Assembly: GCA_900660155.1 (NCBI GenBank)
Contig: CABFPE010000560.1
Coordinates: forward strand, 452,103 to 516,102
Source: Hofstenia miamia
Taxonomy: Eukaryota > Xenacoelomorpha > Acoela > Hofsteniidae
DNA: 64,000 nucleotides
Direction of reading: 5' to 3'
Of this stretch, positions 46,695 to 58,131 are shown piece by piece; positions within the stretch are counted from its first letter, which is position 1; each line of letters begins with the position of its first letter. The notes under the pieces were generated by a model. That model saw only the letters and a list, made by a program, of their open reading frames with translations. It made no database searches and was not told where the DNA came from. The position numbers were made by a program, and so were the translations under genes.

Positions 46695-48510
46695 AAATTT
46701 AGTAACAAAGCCAAAAAGTGCAACATCACTTCTTGAAAATGATACTCAAAAGGGCCCTTTACCAGTTACTGATGAAATTGTTCAGGCCCTAGAATCAAAA
46801 ACAGCCTAATGCCAGCCTATGGATAGTGTAATATCCTCTACCAGGCTTTATCACCATTGATTCATTGTTGTCTTGTAATATTGACTGTGTTATTGCGGGT
46901 AAGGATTTACTGATTGTTACTGCTTTTTTAGTTTCTTCTATTATATTATGTAACCACAATTAACTATTCACTTTTTAGGTGACTAACCAAAGCAGTAACC
47001 TCTGCATCAATCTTTCAATGCGCGGCTGCCTGAAGCGGATCTCCACATCCAATTTCACTGTTCCTTCCAATGCTTGAGTGCCACTTCTCAGCTCAATCAA
47101 GATAGCTTATGTGTACCCTACATTAGCTCAGTGCTTACTCAAGGCATGACACAACTCGACTTAATCTCTATTGTGTGAAAGTGTTATTCTATTTGCAACT
47201 GGAAACTGTCACTAGTTGCTCATTCAATATTACATGTAGCCATTACCAAAATATATTGGCTTTATTAAATAAACAAATATTGAACAACTTCCTAACTTAC
47301 ATTTATAATTACTACATGTAAGGTCGTTATCAGTAGATTATAGGTCACTTAATTTAGATCTAAAACTGTATTAATATATTCCCTAAGGTTTGGTTATCCA
47401 ACCATTTGTTGAAGGTTAATTATCTAATACATGTAGTTAGAAATGCTAGTTGGCTAATCGAGAGAAAACCCCTACACCTAACTTAAGTGCACTTTCGTGA
47501 TCTTGCACAGAGACCCTTGAATTATTCCCTGTGATGGATCCAGACCACTACTAAGCACTGCTTGATTAGCTTGACATTGTATTAATAATCAAACTGTTAA
47601 TAAAATGAAATAAATAGAATTCGGAGTAAAATTCTTTATCAATGCTTACAATAGTTTTAATCGTATTTATAGTAATTTGAAGAGAAGTACCTGTTGATTT
47701 AAATTTAAACGTCTGCCAAGATGGCGGCTAAAAATGATGTAAGCAACAATTTGTTGAAAACATGTTATTGACAGATTCAATTATCTCTTTTTCAGCACAT
47801 GTTATTTTCTTGGTTGCAATATACAAAATCAAACTGAAATAATCACACTTGATTTATTCATAATATTTTTTAATCACTTCTTTTTCGATCTTAGTTCTTT
47901 TGCAACGTTTTTGCAGCTTATTTCTGTTTTATCTTTTGGATGATGCTACAATAGTGGTGAAGCTATTGAAGATGACATTCAAATTTTTCCCAGTGCTATT
48001 TTTTCCAAGATAACATAAGCAATAAAAAACCAATAAGTATCCTGGAATCCAACCTATTAGTATTGGTGAAATCTTTTGACAGATAACTACAAATGCAGTC
48101 CTTAAAACTCATTGAATCTTGTGGTCCACTACAGACAGCTGCAGTTCACTTGGCTGGTATTGAAGCAGCTTTCACACAATGAAGGACATCTGCAAACATG
48201 ATAGTTGTGAAGCTATTTTACTTGTGGATGCAGACACTGCCTTCAACAGATTAAACCAAAGGCTTTCCTTACATAATGTCAGTTATTTGTGTCCACCATT
48301 CACATGCTTCTTGCAAGATGTTTATGGTAGTGCAGCCAGACTTTCATTCAGAGACAAAATGATTTTCTTAAAGAAAGGTATCACTCAAGGTGATGTTGCA
48401 GCAACTGCCATGTACAGCATTGTGATACTTCTACTAGTTTATTGCAACACAAACTCATCAGAACAATGCACGCAGATGATGGCGTGGGTGGAGGAAAGGA
48501 TTGGGATGTC
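46695..48510 (+). mobile_element. Fragment of a reverse-transcriptase element of unassigned class
   Basis: The left piece (46735-46800) reads KGPLPVTDEIVQALESK, and after a family-2 LTR insertion the right piece continues with IQIFPSAIFSKI, LQTAAVHLAGIEAAF, AILLVDADTAFNRLNQRLSL and GITQGDVAATAMYS. The VDA-x-x-AFN-x-LNR motif A, the LHN...CPP stretch and the TQGD-type motif B belong to a reverse transcriptase family widespread in invertebrate and fish genomes, which I do not place in a named clade. Upstream and downstream parts are absent and it is clearly dead. Confidence 0.6.
46827..47950 (+). repeat. Solo LTR, family 2 (copy 4), 4-bp target duplication
   Basis: It runs from TGTAATATCCTCTACCAGGC to GATGATGCTACA, 1124 bp. 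ATAG flanks it on both sides (46823-46826 and 47951-47954), and it splits the RT element. The first 160 bp contain GGGTAAGG and, further on, CACTTTTTAGGTG, splice-donor- and acceptor-like words that are also present in copy 2 at 40733. Confidence 0.85.
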
Positions 48511-48514
48511 CTAT

Positions 48515-49598
48515 TGTAGCATCATCCAAAACAAAACAGAAATAAGCTGCAAACGTTGCAGAAGATACTAAGATCAAAAAGAAGTGATTAAAAAATATTA
48601 TGATTAACTCAAGTGTGATTATTTCAGTTTGATTTGTATATTGCAACCAAGAGAATAACATGTGTCAAAAAAGAGATAATTGTATCTGTCAATAAAAACA
48701 TTTTTGACAAATTGTTGCTTACATTATTTTTAGCTGCCATCTTGGCAGACATTTAAATTTGAATCAACAGGTAATTCTCTTCAAATTACTATAAATACAA
48801 TTAAAACTATTGTAAAAGTTGATAAAGAATTTTACTTAGAATTCTTATTATTTCATCTTATTAATGGTTTGATTATTTAATAAGATGTTGAGCAATTGAG
48901 CAGTGTTTAGTAGTGGTCTGGATCCATCACAGGGAATGATTCAAGGGTCTCTGTGCCAGATCACAAAAGTGCACTTAAGTTAGGTATAGGGGTTTTCTCT
49001 TGATTAGCCAACTAGCATTTCCAACTACATGTATTAGATAATTAGCTCTCAACAAATGGTTGGATAACCAAACCCTAGGAATTATCTTAATATATTTTTA
49101 GATCTAAATTGATGACCTATAATCAACCAATATAATGACTTTACATGTAGTAATTGTAAATGTAGGTTAGGAAGTTGTTCAATATTTATTTAATTAAGCC
49201 AATATATTTCAATAATGGCTACATATAATATTGAATGAACAACTAGTGACAGTTTCTGGTTGCAAATAGATATAACACTTTCACACAATAGAGATTAAGT
49301 CGAGTTGTGTTGTGTCCTGAGTAAGCACTGAGCTAATGTAGGGTAAACATAAGCTATCTTGATTGAGCTGAGAAGTGGCACTCAAGCATCAGATGGAATG
49401 GTGAAATTGGATGTGGAGATCCGCCTAGGGCAGATGCCCACTAGAAGATCACCACAGAGGTTACAGCAAAGTTACATAATGTAATAGAAGAAACTAGTCA
49501 AGCAGTAACACAAAGTAAATCAGTACCCACAATAACACAGCTAATGTTACAAGATAACAGTAGACAAACAGTGATAAAGCCTGGTAGAGGATATTACA
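48515..49598 (-). repeat. Family-2 LTR (copy 5), opposite orientation, no target duplication
   Basis: Reverse-oriented copy of the LTR at 46827, from TGTAGCATCATCC to GAGGATATTACA (1084 bp). Flanks are CTAT and AGAT, which do not match. With copy 4 it forms 1.1-kb inverted arms around 0.56 kb of RT sequence, but copy 4 has its own complete target duplication, so these are two events, not one inverted-repeat element. Confidence 0.8.
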
Positions 49599-49883
49599 AG
49601 ATCTCTTAAGATAAAAGTTTATATTCTTTAAGGATCTGTAGTTTCTTTAATTTTATACAAACATTGCATATCTTTAAAGATTTTGAATTAAAAAATTACT
49701 TTTCTTTAAAGATCTGCAATTTCTTCCAAGATTTTAATGTAAATTGAAGTTTCTGCAAAGTTTTTAAAGATTTTTCAACTAGGGATGTTTTACAAAAGAA
49801 AACTTTAAAACTGGGCATAGAAGAAGAGCATGATGATTAGGCATCTAACATACTTAGGAAGCGTCAGATTTCACAAATTCTAT

Positions 49884-50043
49884 GTATAAGCATCCTCGAT
49901 TTTATCATGCCAGCTTCTAATCAGGTTGAGAGACTGTTCAGCAAAGCTGGTTATGCTCTATCTGATTACCTAAATCATTTATTACCCCTCAACTTAGAGA
50001 TCCAAATATTTCTTTACCCTAACAAGCACATGTGGAGTAAAAT
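49884..50043 (+). pseudogene. hAT transposase, C-terminal dimerisation segment
   Basis: The frame reads ILDFIMPASNQVERLFSKAG, then YALSDYLNHLLPLNLEIQIF and LYPNKHMW. This matches the hAT C-terminal domain: the P-A-S-x-x-x-ERxFS word, a basic RNRL position and the FL..N..LW end. hAT transposases need it for dimer formation. Only this last exon-sized piece is present; the catalytic part and element ends are not found nearby. Confidence 0.75.
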
Positions 50044-50885
50044 GACCTCAGGAAAATCTCCAAATAACAATAATAGTTGATATTTTCTATTTTGAATATC
50101 TTTCAATTGATATATTGAATTTTAATCAGAAGTAGATTGTGAGTAGTAATATAAAAGGAGATCCTGTTCCACAAACTGACCTTTGACTTCTAGTGATTCA
50201 TGGATATTGGAGGAGTGGTTTTAGTGAGTCACTGGTTGATTAAAAGCTCACTAATGCATTTTTTGACATGCGGTAATGGATTTCTGACAGGTGCTAATTG
50301 ATTTGCGATGCTTTCTTTAATTGATTTTATGATGATTCATGTTAGGGCCAATTTTACACTGTTTTGATATGACTAATTTCACTTTGTTAATATCAAAATT
50401 GTTTGCATTCATTATATCTCGTTAATATATACCTTGTTATAACACATTACACTTGCTTGCATACATTACATTGCACTTGTGAATTTTCTATTGTTGGCTA
50501 ATTTTACAATACTTTGTCGGATATACATATAATATTAGACTAATTTTCCATTACATGTAAAAACTATACAATGCAATGACAAACCATGCATATCATATTT
50601 TCCATAATTTTGAAAAGCTTATATGTATTCAGTATACTTAAAGGCGTAATACATAATAAAACCAACCTACATTTTCGGAAAGAGTAAAAACACGGGTTAT
50701 GTATAAAACCAAAATTCGCCTCCTAAAAAATGCTGCATGCAATCTTATTTATTAATATAATTCATAGACACTCATATACATTTTTCAAAATTAATTATAT
50801 ATGTTTGCAGATTGTTACATCTTTTACCAACTTTTTTATACAGCTAACTTTTCTTTACACTCTCTTTTGCTTTATTTGATTTTTT
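50044..50885. other. AT-rich, CpG-containing stretch without genes
   Basis: No coding motif. CpG density rises again from about 50.2 kb. Confidence 0.5.
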
Positions 50886-51060
50886 ACAGGTTGTACACAT
50901 TGGATGACTGATACACATTCATCAACTTTCCATGTTTTTACAGGTTGTACACATTTGGTGATTGATTCATCTTTTATTGACTTTTCCACATTGTTCACTT
51001 TTTGTACACATTTGCTGACTGATACACATTCATCAACTTTCCATGTTTTTTGCATGACTT
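50886..51060. repeat. Minisatellite, about three units of 54-61 bp
   Basis: Units start near 50886, 50940 and 51003 with the words TGTACACATT, GACTGATACACATTCATC and AACTTTCCATGTTTTT. The repetition makes matching amino-acid repeats in overlapping frames on both strands, which are not evidence of a gene. Confidence 0.8.
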
Positions 51061-52615
51061 TACACAACTTGCATACATTTACATGGGTTTTCCAACTTTC
51101 ATTGGTTTTACAGACTTACACACCATTCAAGGTTTCATGTGATTATATGCATTGCACGCCATTCCACTTTTCCTTCATTTTGTATCGTCAATTCTGAACC
51201 ATACTCTGGCATTATTCTAAACATAAGATACATAAACGCATGCAATGATATCTATTAATTAAATTAAAAAACAATATGCCTGCAAGAAACTCGGAATTGA
51301 AAAAACTTAAATATATCCAATTTAAAAATAAATGGTAAAAACATTAGCATATATAATCTGGTTAATTCAACATGCGTAATATAGTTGACACGTGAATAAT
51401 TTCATCTAGTAAGTCAATTTTAGCAATAAAACAAAAACATAAATGCGTAATTCACAACACTAGTTAAAAAATTATTGTATCTAAATAATTCTCATTAGTC
51501 AATTGTAACAATGAAACAAAAGCGATTAAAAAAACAATTTAAGTTTAAAATAACATTCACATCTTAGTTTTAATCAACAAAGTGTATGCGTGGGGGAAAA
51601 ACAAAAAACTAAATGTGAATAGATTCATAAACCGCAAATGTATATAACTTAGTTTAATCATGCATGATGTAAAGAGATAAAACGAATATAATCAGATAAA
51701 CATTCAATGCAAAATTTCGTTTATTAAAAACATCTAGGCTGGGAAATAAATTATTTCAGCAAAAGAATAAATCATTAAAATTAAATCACATACTGAGTTC
51801 TTTTGTTAACCAAATTCACTCAATGTTGAAAACTGTCAAGCTTATATTTTAACAAGGGGCCATATCATTCATCTTACATTCTGAATTTAAAAGTTGGAAA
51901 TTGAAACAAAGAGAATGGCAATGGCGGAGTGATATAAACTTTTTAAAAACAACACATCAACTTATAAAAATAATTTTTTCTTTTCAATTATTTTGTTATA
52001 TTTTTATTAAATTTTGTTTTTTTTAAGCAAACAATTTTATTTTATTAACTTAATTTTCTATTTTGAGATTAGTTCTATAACATTTGACCAAAATCGCCTA
52101 CTTGAAAAAAAAATATCAAACACAATTTCGTTTTTTGAAATGTACATATTCTCTCCACCACCAGCGCCAATATGATGGAAACAGAGCTTTTTTTGGTAAA
52201 TTATTTCTTTCTTATTTTATTTACACATTATACCAACAATAAATGTTGCGTTAATCATGCACAAGAAATTATTTAATTGTAAAAATAACTTACCCACTGT
52301 GGAGAAATTCAACCATTCTTGACTCAATCTCTGTAAAAACTGAATATCACATTACATTTTACAATCTGGAAAAATAATATTGATAGATATATTTAATTAA
52401 AAACACAAAACACTACAAACATCCATTCAATAATTTTTTGATTTTCTATCATTCTGTGCAAATATCCAACATTATATACAGTCTTCCAGTCCCTGTGAAT
52501 TCTATTATCTGACCTTGTTCACTACAAAACTTTATGTTTATTTTATCAATGTATGATCTTGACATTGGCTTATACATTGGATTTCACTTTTTGTGATGTA
52601 TTATGGGCATGGTAC
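51061..52615. other. AT-rich stretch up to the second gap
   Basis: No gene, repeat boundary or RNA recognised. Confidence 0.5.
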
Positions 52616-53615
52616 NNNNNNNNNNNNNNNNNNNNNNNNNNNNNNNNNNNNNNNNNNNNNNNNNNNNNNNNNNNNNNNNNNNNNNNNNNNNNNNNNNNNN
52701 NNNNNNNNNNNNNNNNNNNNNNNNNNNNNNNNNNNNNNNNNNNNNNNNNNNNNNNNNNNNNNNNNNNNNNNNNNNNNNNNNNNNNNNNNNNNNNNNNNNN
52801 NNNNNNNNNNNNNNNNNNNNNNNNNNNNNNNNNNNNNNNNNNNNNNNNNNNNNNNNNNNNNNNNNNNNNNNNNNNNNNNNNNNNNNNNNNNNNNNNNNNN
52901 NNNNNNNNNNNNNNNNNNNNNNNNNNNNNNNNNNNNNNNNNNNNNNNNNNNNNNNNNNNNNNNNNNNNNNNNNNNNNNNNNNNNNNNNNNNNNNNNNNNN
53001 NNNNNNNNNNNNNNNNNNNNNNNNNNNNNNNNNNNNNNNNNNNNNNNNNNNNNNNNNNNNNNNNNNNNNNNNNNNNNNNNNNNNNNNNNNNNNNNNNNNN
53101 NNNNNNNNNNNNNNNNNNNNNNNNNNNNNNNNNNNNNNNNNNNNNNNNNNNNNNNNNNNNNNNNNNNNNNNNNNNNNNNNNNNNNNNNNNNNNNNNNNNN
53201 NNNNNNNNNNNNNNNNNNNNNNNNNNNNNNNNNNNNNNNNNNNNNNNNNNNNNNNNNNNNNNNNNNNNNNNNNNNNNNNNNNNNNNNNNNNNNNNNNNNN
53301 NNNNNNNNNNNNNNNNNNNNNNNNNNNNNNNNNNNNNNNNNNNNNNNNNNNNNNNNNNNNNNNNNNNNNNNNNNNNNNNNNNNNNNNNNNNNNNNNNNNN
53401 NNNNNNNNNNNNNNNNNNNNNNNNNNNNNNNNNNNNNNNNNNNNNNNNNNNNNNNNNNNNNNNNNNNNNNNNNNNNNNNNNNNNNNNNNNNNNNNNNNNN
53501 NNNNNNNNNNNNNNNNNNNNNNNNNNNNNNNNNNNNNNNNNNNNNNNNNNNNNNNNNNNNNNNNNNNNNNNNNNNNNNNNNNNNNNNNNNNNNNNNNNNN
53601 NNNNNNNNNNNNNNN
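52616..53615. other. Assembly gap of exactly 1000 N
   Basis: Placeholder gap. A TA-rich run follows at 53625-53643. Confidence 1.
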
Positions 53616-53877
53616 CAATTTCAATATATTATATATATATACATAATTTTTTTCAAAGTTTACTTTATGAATACATTCTAAAAGTAAATCAATTGATGTT
53701 ACCTAAAAGTAAATCAATTGATGTTACTATTATTTTATATTATATAATCATCATCAGCAAATAATTTGCTGCAAAAAAATAATAGATATATACCGATAAC
53801 TTTGCATAATTAACCAAATTTGTCCCAGGCAGTATAAATTATTATCTATTAAAAAATTACAAGACATGCAAGTACAT

Positions 53878-54103
53878 TTATGCTTTCCTCAGGACTCTAG
53901 CTGTTCCTACAATGTTGCATTCTGTGCTACTGCTCCTCCCCACTTTGGTACTCCCAGCTCCTCCAAGTATCTCTTATGCTTCTTACTCACTGCTCCTAGT
54001 GCTCCTACAACTACCGGGACTACTTCAACTTTCTTTAACTTCCATAGCCTTTCTATTTCCTCTGCCAACTCCCTGTACTTGTCTATCTTCTCTCTCTCCT
54101 TGC

Positions 54104-54140
<37 letters not shown>

Positions 54141-54141
54141 T
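53878..54141 (-). pseudogene. C-terminal end of a LINE reverse-transcriptase ORF
   Basis: The minus strand reads a poly-Asn run encoded by (AAT)n, then KEREKIDKYRELAEEIERLW, KKVEVVPVVVGALGAVSKKH and KRYLEELGVPKWGG. After a stop and a frame change it ends with IVGTARVLRKA and a stop codon at 53878-53880. This is the well-known tail of a non-LTR ORF found in cnidarian and other invertebrate genomes (EKIxKYxDLxxEIxRxW...VPVVIGALG...LLGTARILRKVL). No reverse-transcriptase core precedes it, so it is a truncated copy. The long plus-strand frames here are shadows. Confidence 0.65.
54106..54141. repeat. (ATT)n microsatellite
   Basis: Twelve or so ATT units; on the minus strand it codes for poly-Asn at the start of the LINE tail. 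Confidence 0.9.
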
Positions 54142-54159
54142 CTTACTTCTCACAGCCTT

Positions 54160-54295
54160 TAAGTAAGGTGCATATTTATATTTTTGTATATTTATATTTG
54201 TTTGTGTGTATTTGTTTGTGTGTTAGTTTGTAGTTCTTGTTACTAAGTTATGCAATAAATTTGCTTTAACTCTTATAACAATATTAGTGGAATGC
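54160..54295 (-). repeat. Repeat unit shared with 56861-56985
   Basis: The reverse complement (AGAGTTAAAGCAAATTTATT...ACAAACTA...AAATATGCACCTTACTTAAA) matches 56861-56985 in plus orientation. It lies directly beside the LINE tail and may be part of the same element. Confidence 0.6.
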
Positions 54296-55070
54296 ATGAA
54301 ATTTACTAATTGGTAAATAAAATGTGGAAATAAATAGAAATCTGGAAAAAAATTACCTGAAAATGCAAAACATTCAGGGCTATTGTCTGTAAATATATAC
54401 CATGTGCTGTGAATTTGGTTAATTATGCAGTTGTTTTTTTAAAATTTTTGCGTGTTTTTGTATTTTTTTATAGTTTTTTACCTGATATTAGTGTATTTAA
54501 TCTTTAATAATGAGGTTATGATGGAAGAACAAGAAATGAATTTGTTCCTAATTATATTCTGGCAATGTGACAAGTGCATATAGCTTGAAAAGCAAAAAAT
54601 GTCATATAAAACCAGTTTATTAACAACATAGTTTACTGCTTCCCTGTTATATAATTAAATCTGTTTGATATTAAACAGTACTTGATGTAGTATTCCTTTG
54701 TAAAGATTGGGTAAATTACACTTTTCTCCTTGTTTCACAAAAACTCACATCTCTTGGATATTAGAATTGCAATAGATACGTAACAGCAGCGACATAGAAA
54801 AATAACGATGCAGCTACAGCTATACCTTCATTATCATAAAATCTAGAGACTTGAGTATGTCCTATGATTCAAGTAATGGGAAGGTTGCTAGGTAATACAT
54901 TATTAATTTCTATTGGTTAGAGCAATTTCTCTCCTTATCACTTGGTGTATGACAATTAAAAGTTTAAAAAAATTCAATTAAAAATGCATTAACAAACAAA
55001 TGATGTTTCTATTTATGATAAAGTATATATTTATTTAAAATTGGACAGCAAATTTGCAGCAATTCATTAA
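54296..55070. other. AT-rich stretch, nothing recognised
   Basis: The word at 54411-54432 is a near reverse complement of 53797-53818 (GCATAATTAACCAAATTTG), a possible 20-bp terminal repeat around the LINE tail without visible target duplication. Confidence 0.4.
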
Positions 55071-56853
55071 AATAATACTGATTGCATTTTTAAAAGAAAT
55101 ATCTGTAAAACTAACTAGAAATAATTTTGCCAAAAGCATAATGAATCAAAACAATATCTGAGATTTAATTATAGAAAATACTCACCAAAAAGTTTGAAAT
55201 CTTTCAGGGTAGTTGTCTTTCTTTCAAAAATGTGAAATTCCATTAATCTGTTCTATGTATAAAAAGTTGCATGCTTTCATAGAAAATGTTGACATTACAT
55301 AATTTTTTATCTACATCTCATTGTTCAAATGTTAAAATGTAACAATTTATAAAAACAGTACAACCATGTACAATTCCATTATGCTGCTATCTGTACAAGG
55401 TTGCACTTAACAAACAATGTTAACATTGCCTAATTTTTTATCTATACCTTGTTGTTCAAATGTCAAAATGTATCAAATTGTAAAGATTGTTATCTATCTA
55501 ACATGAAATCACTTTACAATTATCACAACTAAATAAAACACTTTCAAATCATATAAAGCTAGAATTTTTCACAAGTTGGAAAACAATCTCAGTTATTACA
55601 TGTTTTTTCCAATTTATACAATTATGTAAATGAAAGATGCTATAAAACTAAAATATTAATAAAATAATACAATTTGTCAATCACCATCTCTGGTACAAAT
55701 GAAATAAATATTTTTTCAATAAGTTTTTCTCATTGAATTCAAGAATAAAATATTTGCAACTAGGAATTTTTATATGAAACATTTCAATATTGTTGATAAC
55801 ATGTTTTGTTATTAGTGTCATAAATTGGTTATTAACATTTATTGATACACATATATACAAAACATTTAAAAATATTTATTTTATATTATAAGAAATTGCT
55901 TACATTTTAAAATTTTATTGGTGTCTTTTATATTAAGAATTAAATAAATAACTGGTATATGACTTTTCCAAATTTGCAAACTTACATTTTTTCTGAAGTT
56001 TTTCCTTTCTTTGAGTTTACATGGCCTATGGCATTTCCACATTTGTAGCCTACAATTTTTTATGCCATAAATCCTTTGTTTCAGTACTGATACACAAAAA
56101 TTTTTCAATATGTATGGATGAAATCAACTGATCAAATTAGTCAAAAACATTGTAAAAAAACTGAATATTTTGTTAAAATTTTAGATATTTTTTGTTCATT
56201 GAACAAAATGAAATTTTCATAATGGTATTAGTATAAACTTTCAAGAATGAGTAAGAAAAATGTACATACATATAAATACAACTAATCTTAGTTGTAAATT
56301 CAGATTTTAAAGAATGAATGGTTTTGTTAGTTTATATCACACGTAAATATAAATTTTAAGACATTCTACAAATCAATGATTGTTAAAGTACTTGCAGTAG
56401 TATAATAGTTTATGAATTTTAAATTAAAGACTTTATAATAATTGAGAAAGTGTTAAAATTCAAATTTTTCTTCAGTCAATGAGTAAATTTTAATAATCAA
56501 AAATGAATACATAATGCCATTTCAAAAATGAATCAATTAGATGTCATGAAACTTGCAAAACATTTTTAATTACAAAATGACTTACAAATTTTCATAAAAA
56601 AATACATTTACACATAAATGATTAAATTGATTGATTTTACAAAAGACTTGGTTGTACACAGTTTGCAAAATTTTGCATTAAATGCTCATGAAAGTGAGAA
56701 ATGATTATGATTATTAAAGTAATTCTCCAAAATATATAACTTCAAGTGAAAAGAAGCAAAATTTTTTAAATGAAGATGAATCTTTACAATTTTTGCAATA
56801 TTATTTCTAGTTAGTTTTACAGATATTTCTTTTAAAAACATAATCAGTCTTAT
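55071..56853. mobile_element. 1.8-kb unit bounded by 62-bp inverted repeats
   Basis: AATAATACTGATTGCATTTT and the following AAAGAAATATCTGTAAAACT (55071-55132) return in inverted form at 56791-56853. The interior has no recognised gene and includes a two-unit 132-bp tandem repeat. Target duplications are not clear. Probably an old non-autonomous DNA transposon. Confidence 0.5.
55230..55495. repeat. Two-unit tandem repeat, period about 132 bp
   Basis: The second unit (from about 55373) repeats the first with many changes: AATTCCATTA..., GTTGACATT/GTTAACATT, TAATTTTTTATCTA and TTGTTCAAATG. Old divergence. Confidence 0.7.
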
Positions 56854-56860
56854 TTTTTTT

Positions 56861-56985
56861 TAAGAGTCAAGCAAATTTTATTGCTATAATAAACAAACAA
56901 ACAAATACTACAAACTACTATACATGCATATTTACAAAATTAAAAATATGCACACTTACTTAAAGGGCGTAAATTTCAAATGTTA
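56861..56985 (+). repeat. Repeat unit shared with 54160-54295
   Basis: AAGAGTCAAGCAAATTTTAT, a CAAA run, ACTACAAACTACTA and AAATATGCACACTTACTTAA in the same order as the reverse complement of 54160-54295. Confidence 0.6.
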
Positions 56986-57674
56986 AATGAAATCTTGTAA
57001 CGTCTTCCCTTCGACTCCTAGTGGACTCCAAACACTAATATTGGGATGACGTACTTTTAAAAGTTTTATACTAAATTCAGGTTACTACCACGCAACCGCT
57101 TATTAAGGCCTCACGTACTTGAAGTCCTCGACTTACGACAGTGTTTCGTTTTACGTTTGACTTACATTTAATTAAAGTAAAAGACTTGATAACATTTATT
57201 CTTCATTCGTTATAACCTTTAATTATATAATCCCCTAATTCACATCAGCATCCAGCATATGCTTCCTTCATCTTCTTCTTCTTTTATTAGTCATAGTTGT
57301 TTCAGTACTTAATAATTGTAGCTGGCTTTGTTTATCATTTTCGCACCGCCACTGACTGGCACTTTAAGCAGATATAGTCATCTTAAATGACGTTTTCAAA
57401 AATAGTAAGTTTCGATGTAAAATGCAAATAGAAATACAAAAGAACTGTTGCGAGGTTGCTAGTATCAACTTTTTGGCTGATATCTAGTAACGTAATACTA
57501 AAAATGGAAATGGAGTTTCGGACTAATTTAACTTTATATTCCGAAGTAACAAAAATCCTCCTTTTCGACTGATAACGTTTGTTATTATTAAAAATACGTT
57601 TCAGTATTAACAAAAGAAAAGTTATAATGTAATAAATAAAGATAAAAATAAAGTAAGTAATAACGTTTATAAAG
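56986..57674. other. CpG-dense unassigned stretch
   Basis: An abrupt change of composition from about 56,950: many CG, TTACG and CGACTTACG words. A 104-codon minus-strand frame (57383-57697) is hydrophobic at its N-terminal half but has no family motif. Confidence 0.4.
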
Positions 57675-58131
57675 TCCAACTGTTTTTCAGTTAACAAAAG
57701 TTTCTTCTGCGCATCCCGCTATTCATCTTACGTTTTTGGGGATTTGCGACTTAAGAATAACATAGTAAAATAAATAGATCACACTAAATATGCACTAAAA
57801 TAAATGATAATAAAAACCTAATAAACTAAAGGAACTGGTAATTTTATTTGAGATAAAAACGGCGGTTTGTTACTTGTTTGCTTTAGAACTAATGTCGAAA
57901 AANTCCAACTGTTTTTCAGTTAACAAAAGTATCTTCTGCGCATCCCGCTATTCATCTTACGTTTTAGGGGATTTGCGACTTAAGAATAACATAGTAAAAT
58001 AAATAGATCACACTAAATATGCACTAAAATAAATGATAATAAAAACCTAATAAACTAAAGGAACTGGTAATTTTATTTGAGATAAAAACGGCGGTTTGTT
58101 ACTTGTTTGCTTTAGAACTAATGTCGAAAAA
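57675..58131. repeat. 228-bp near-identical duplication joined by a single N
   Basis: 57675-57902 recurs at 57904-58131 with two visible differences (AAAGTTTCTT/AAAGTATCTT and TTTTTGGGG/TTTTAGGGG). The N at 57903 separates them. Two differences in 228 bp fit two haplotypes joined end to end. Confidence 0.85.

Noticed and set aside
46827-49598. A single DIRS-like or foldback element with 1.1-kb inverted termini
   Set aside because: The left arm has its own complete 4-bp target duplication and the same arm occurs alone at 19528 and 42525, so the arms are independent LTRs.
50855-51197. Protein gene made of repeated Cys/Val/Lys or His/Thr units
   Set aside because: The repeats follow from the minisatellite and appear in frames on both strands.
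52553-53764. Several 346-403 codon open frames
   Set aside because: Same reason: the second 1000-N gap.
53866-54166. Leu/Ser/Tyr-rich plus-strand frames ending in poly-Leu or poly-Tyr
   Set aside because: They are shadows of the minus-strand LINE tail and the ATT microsatellite.
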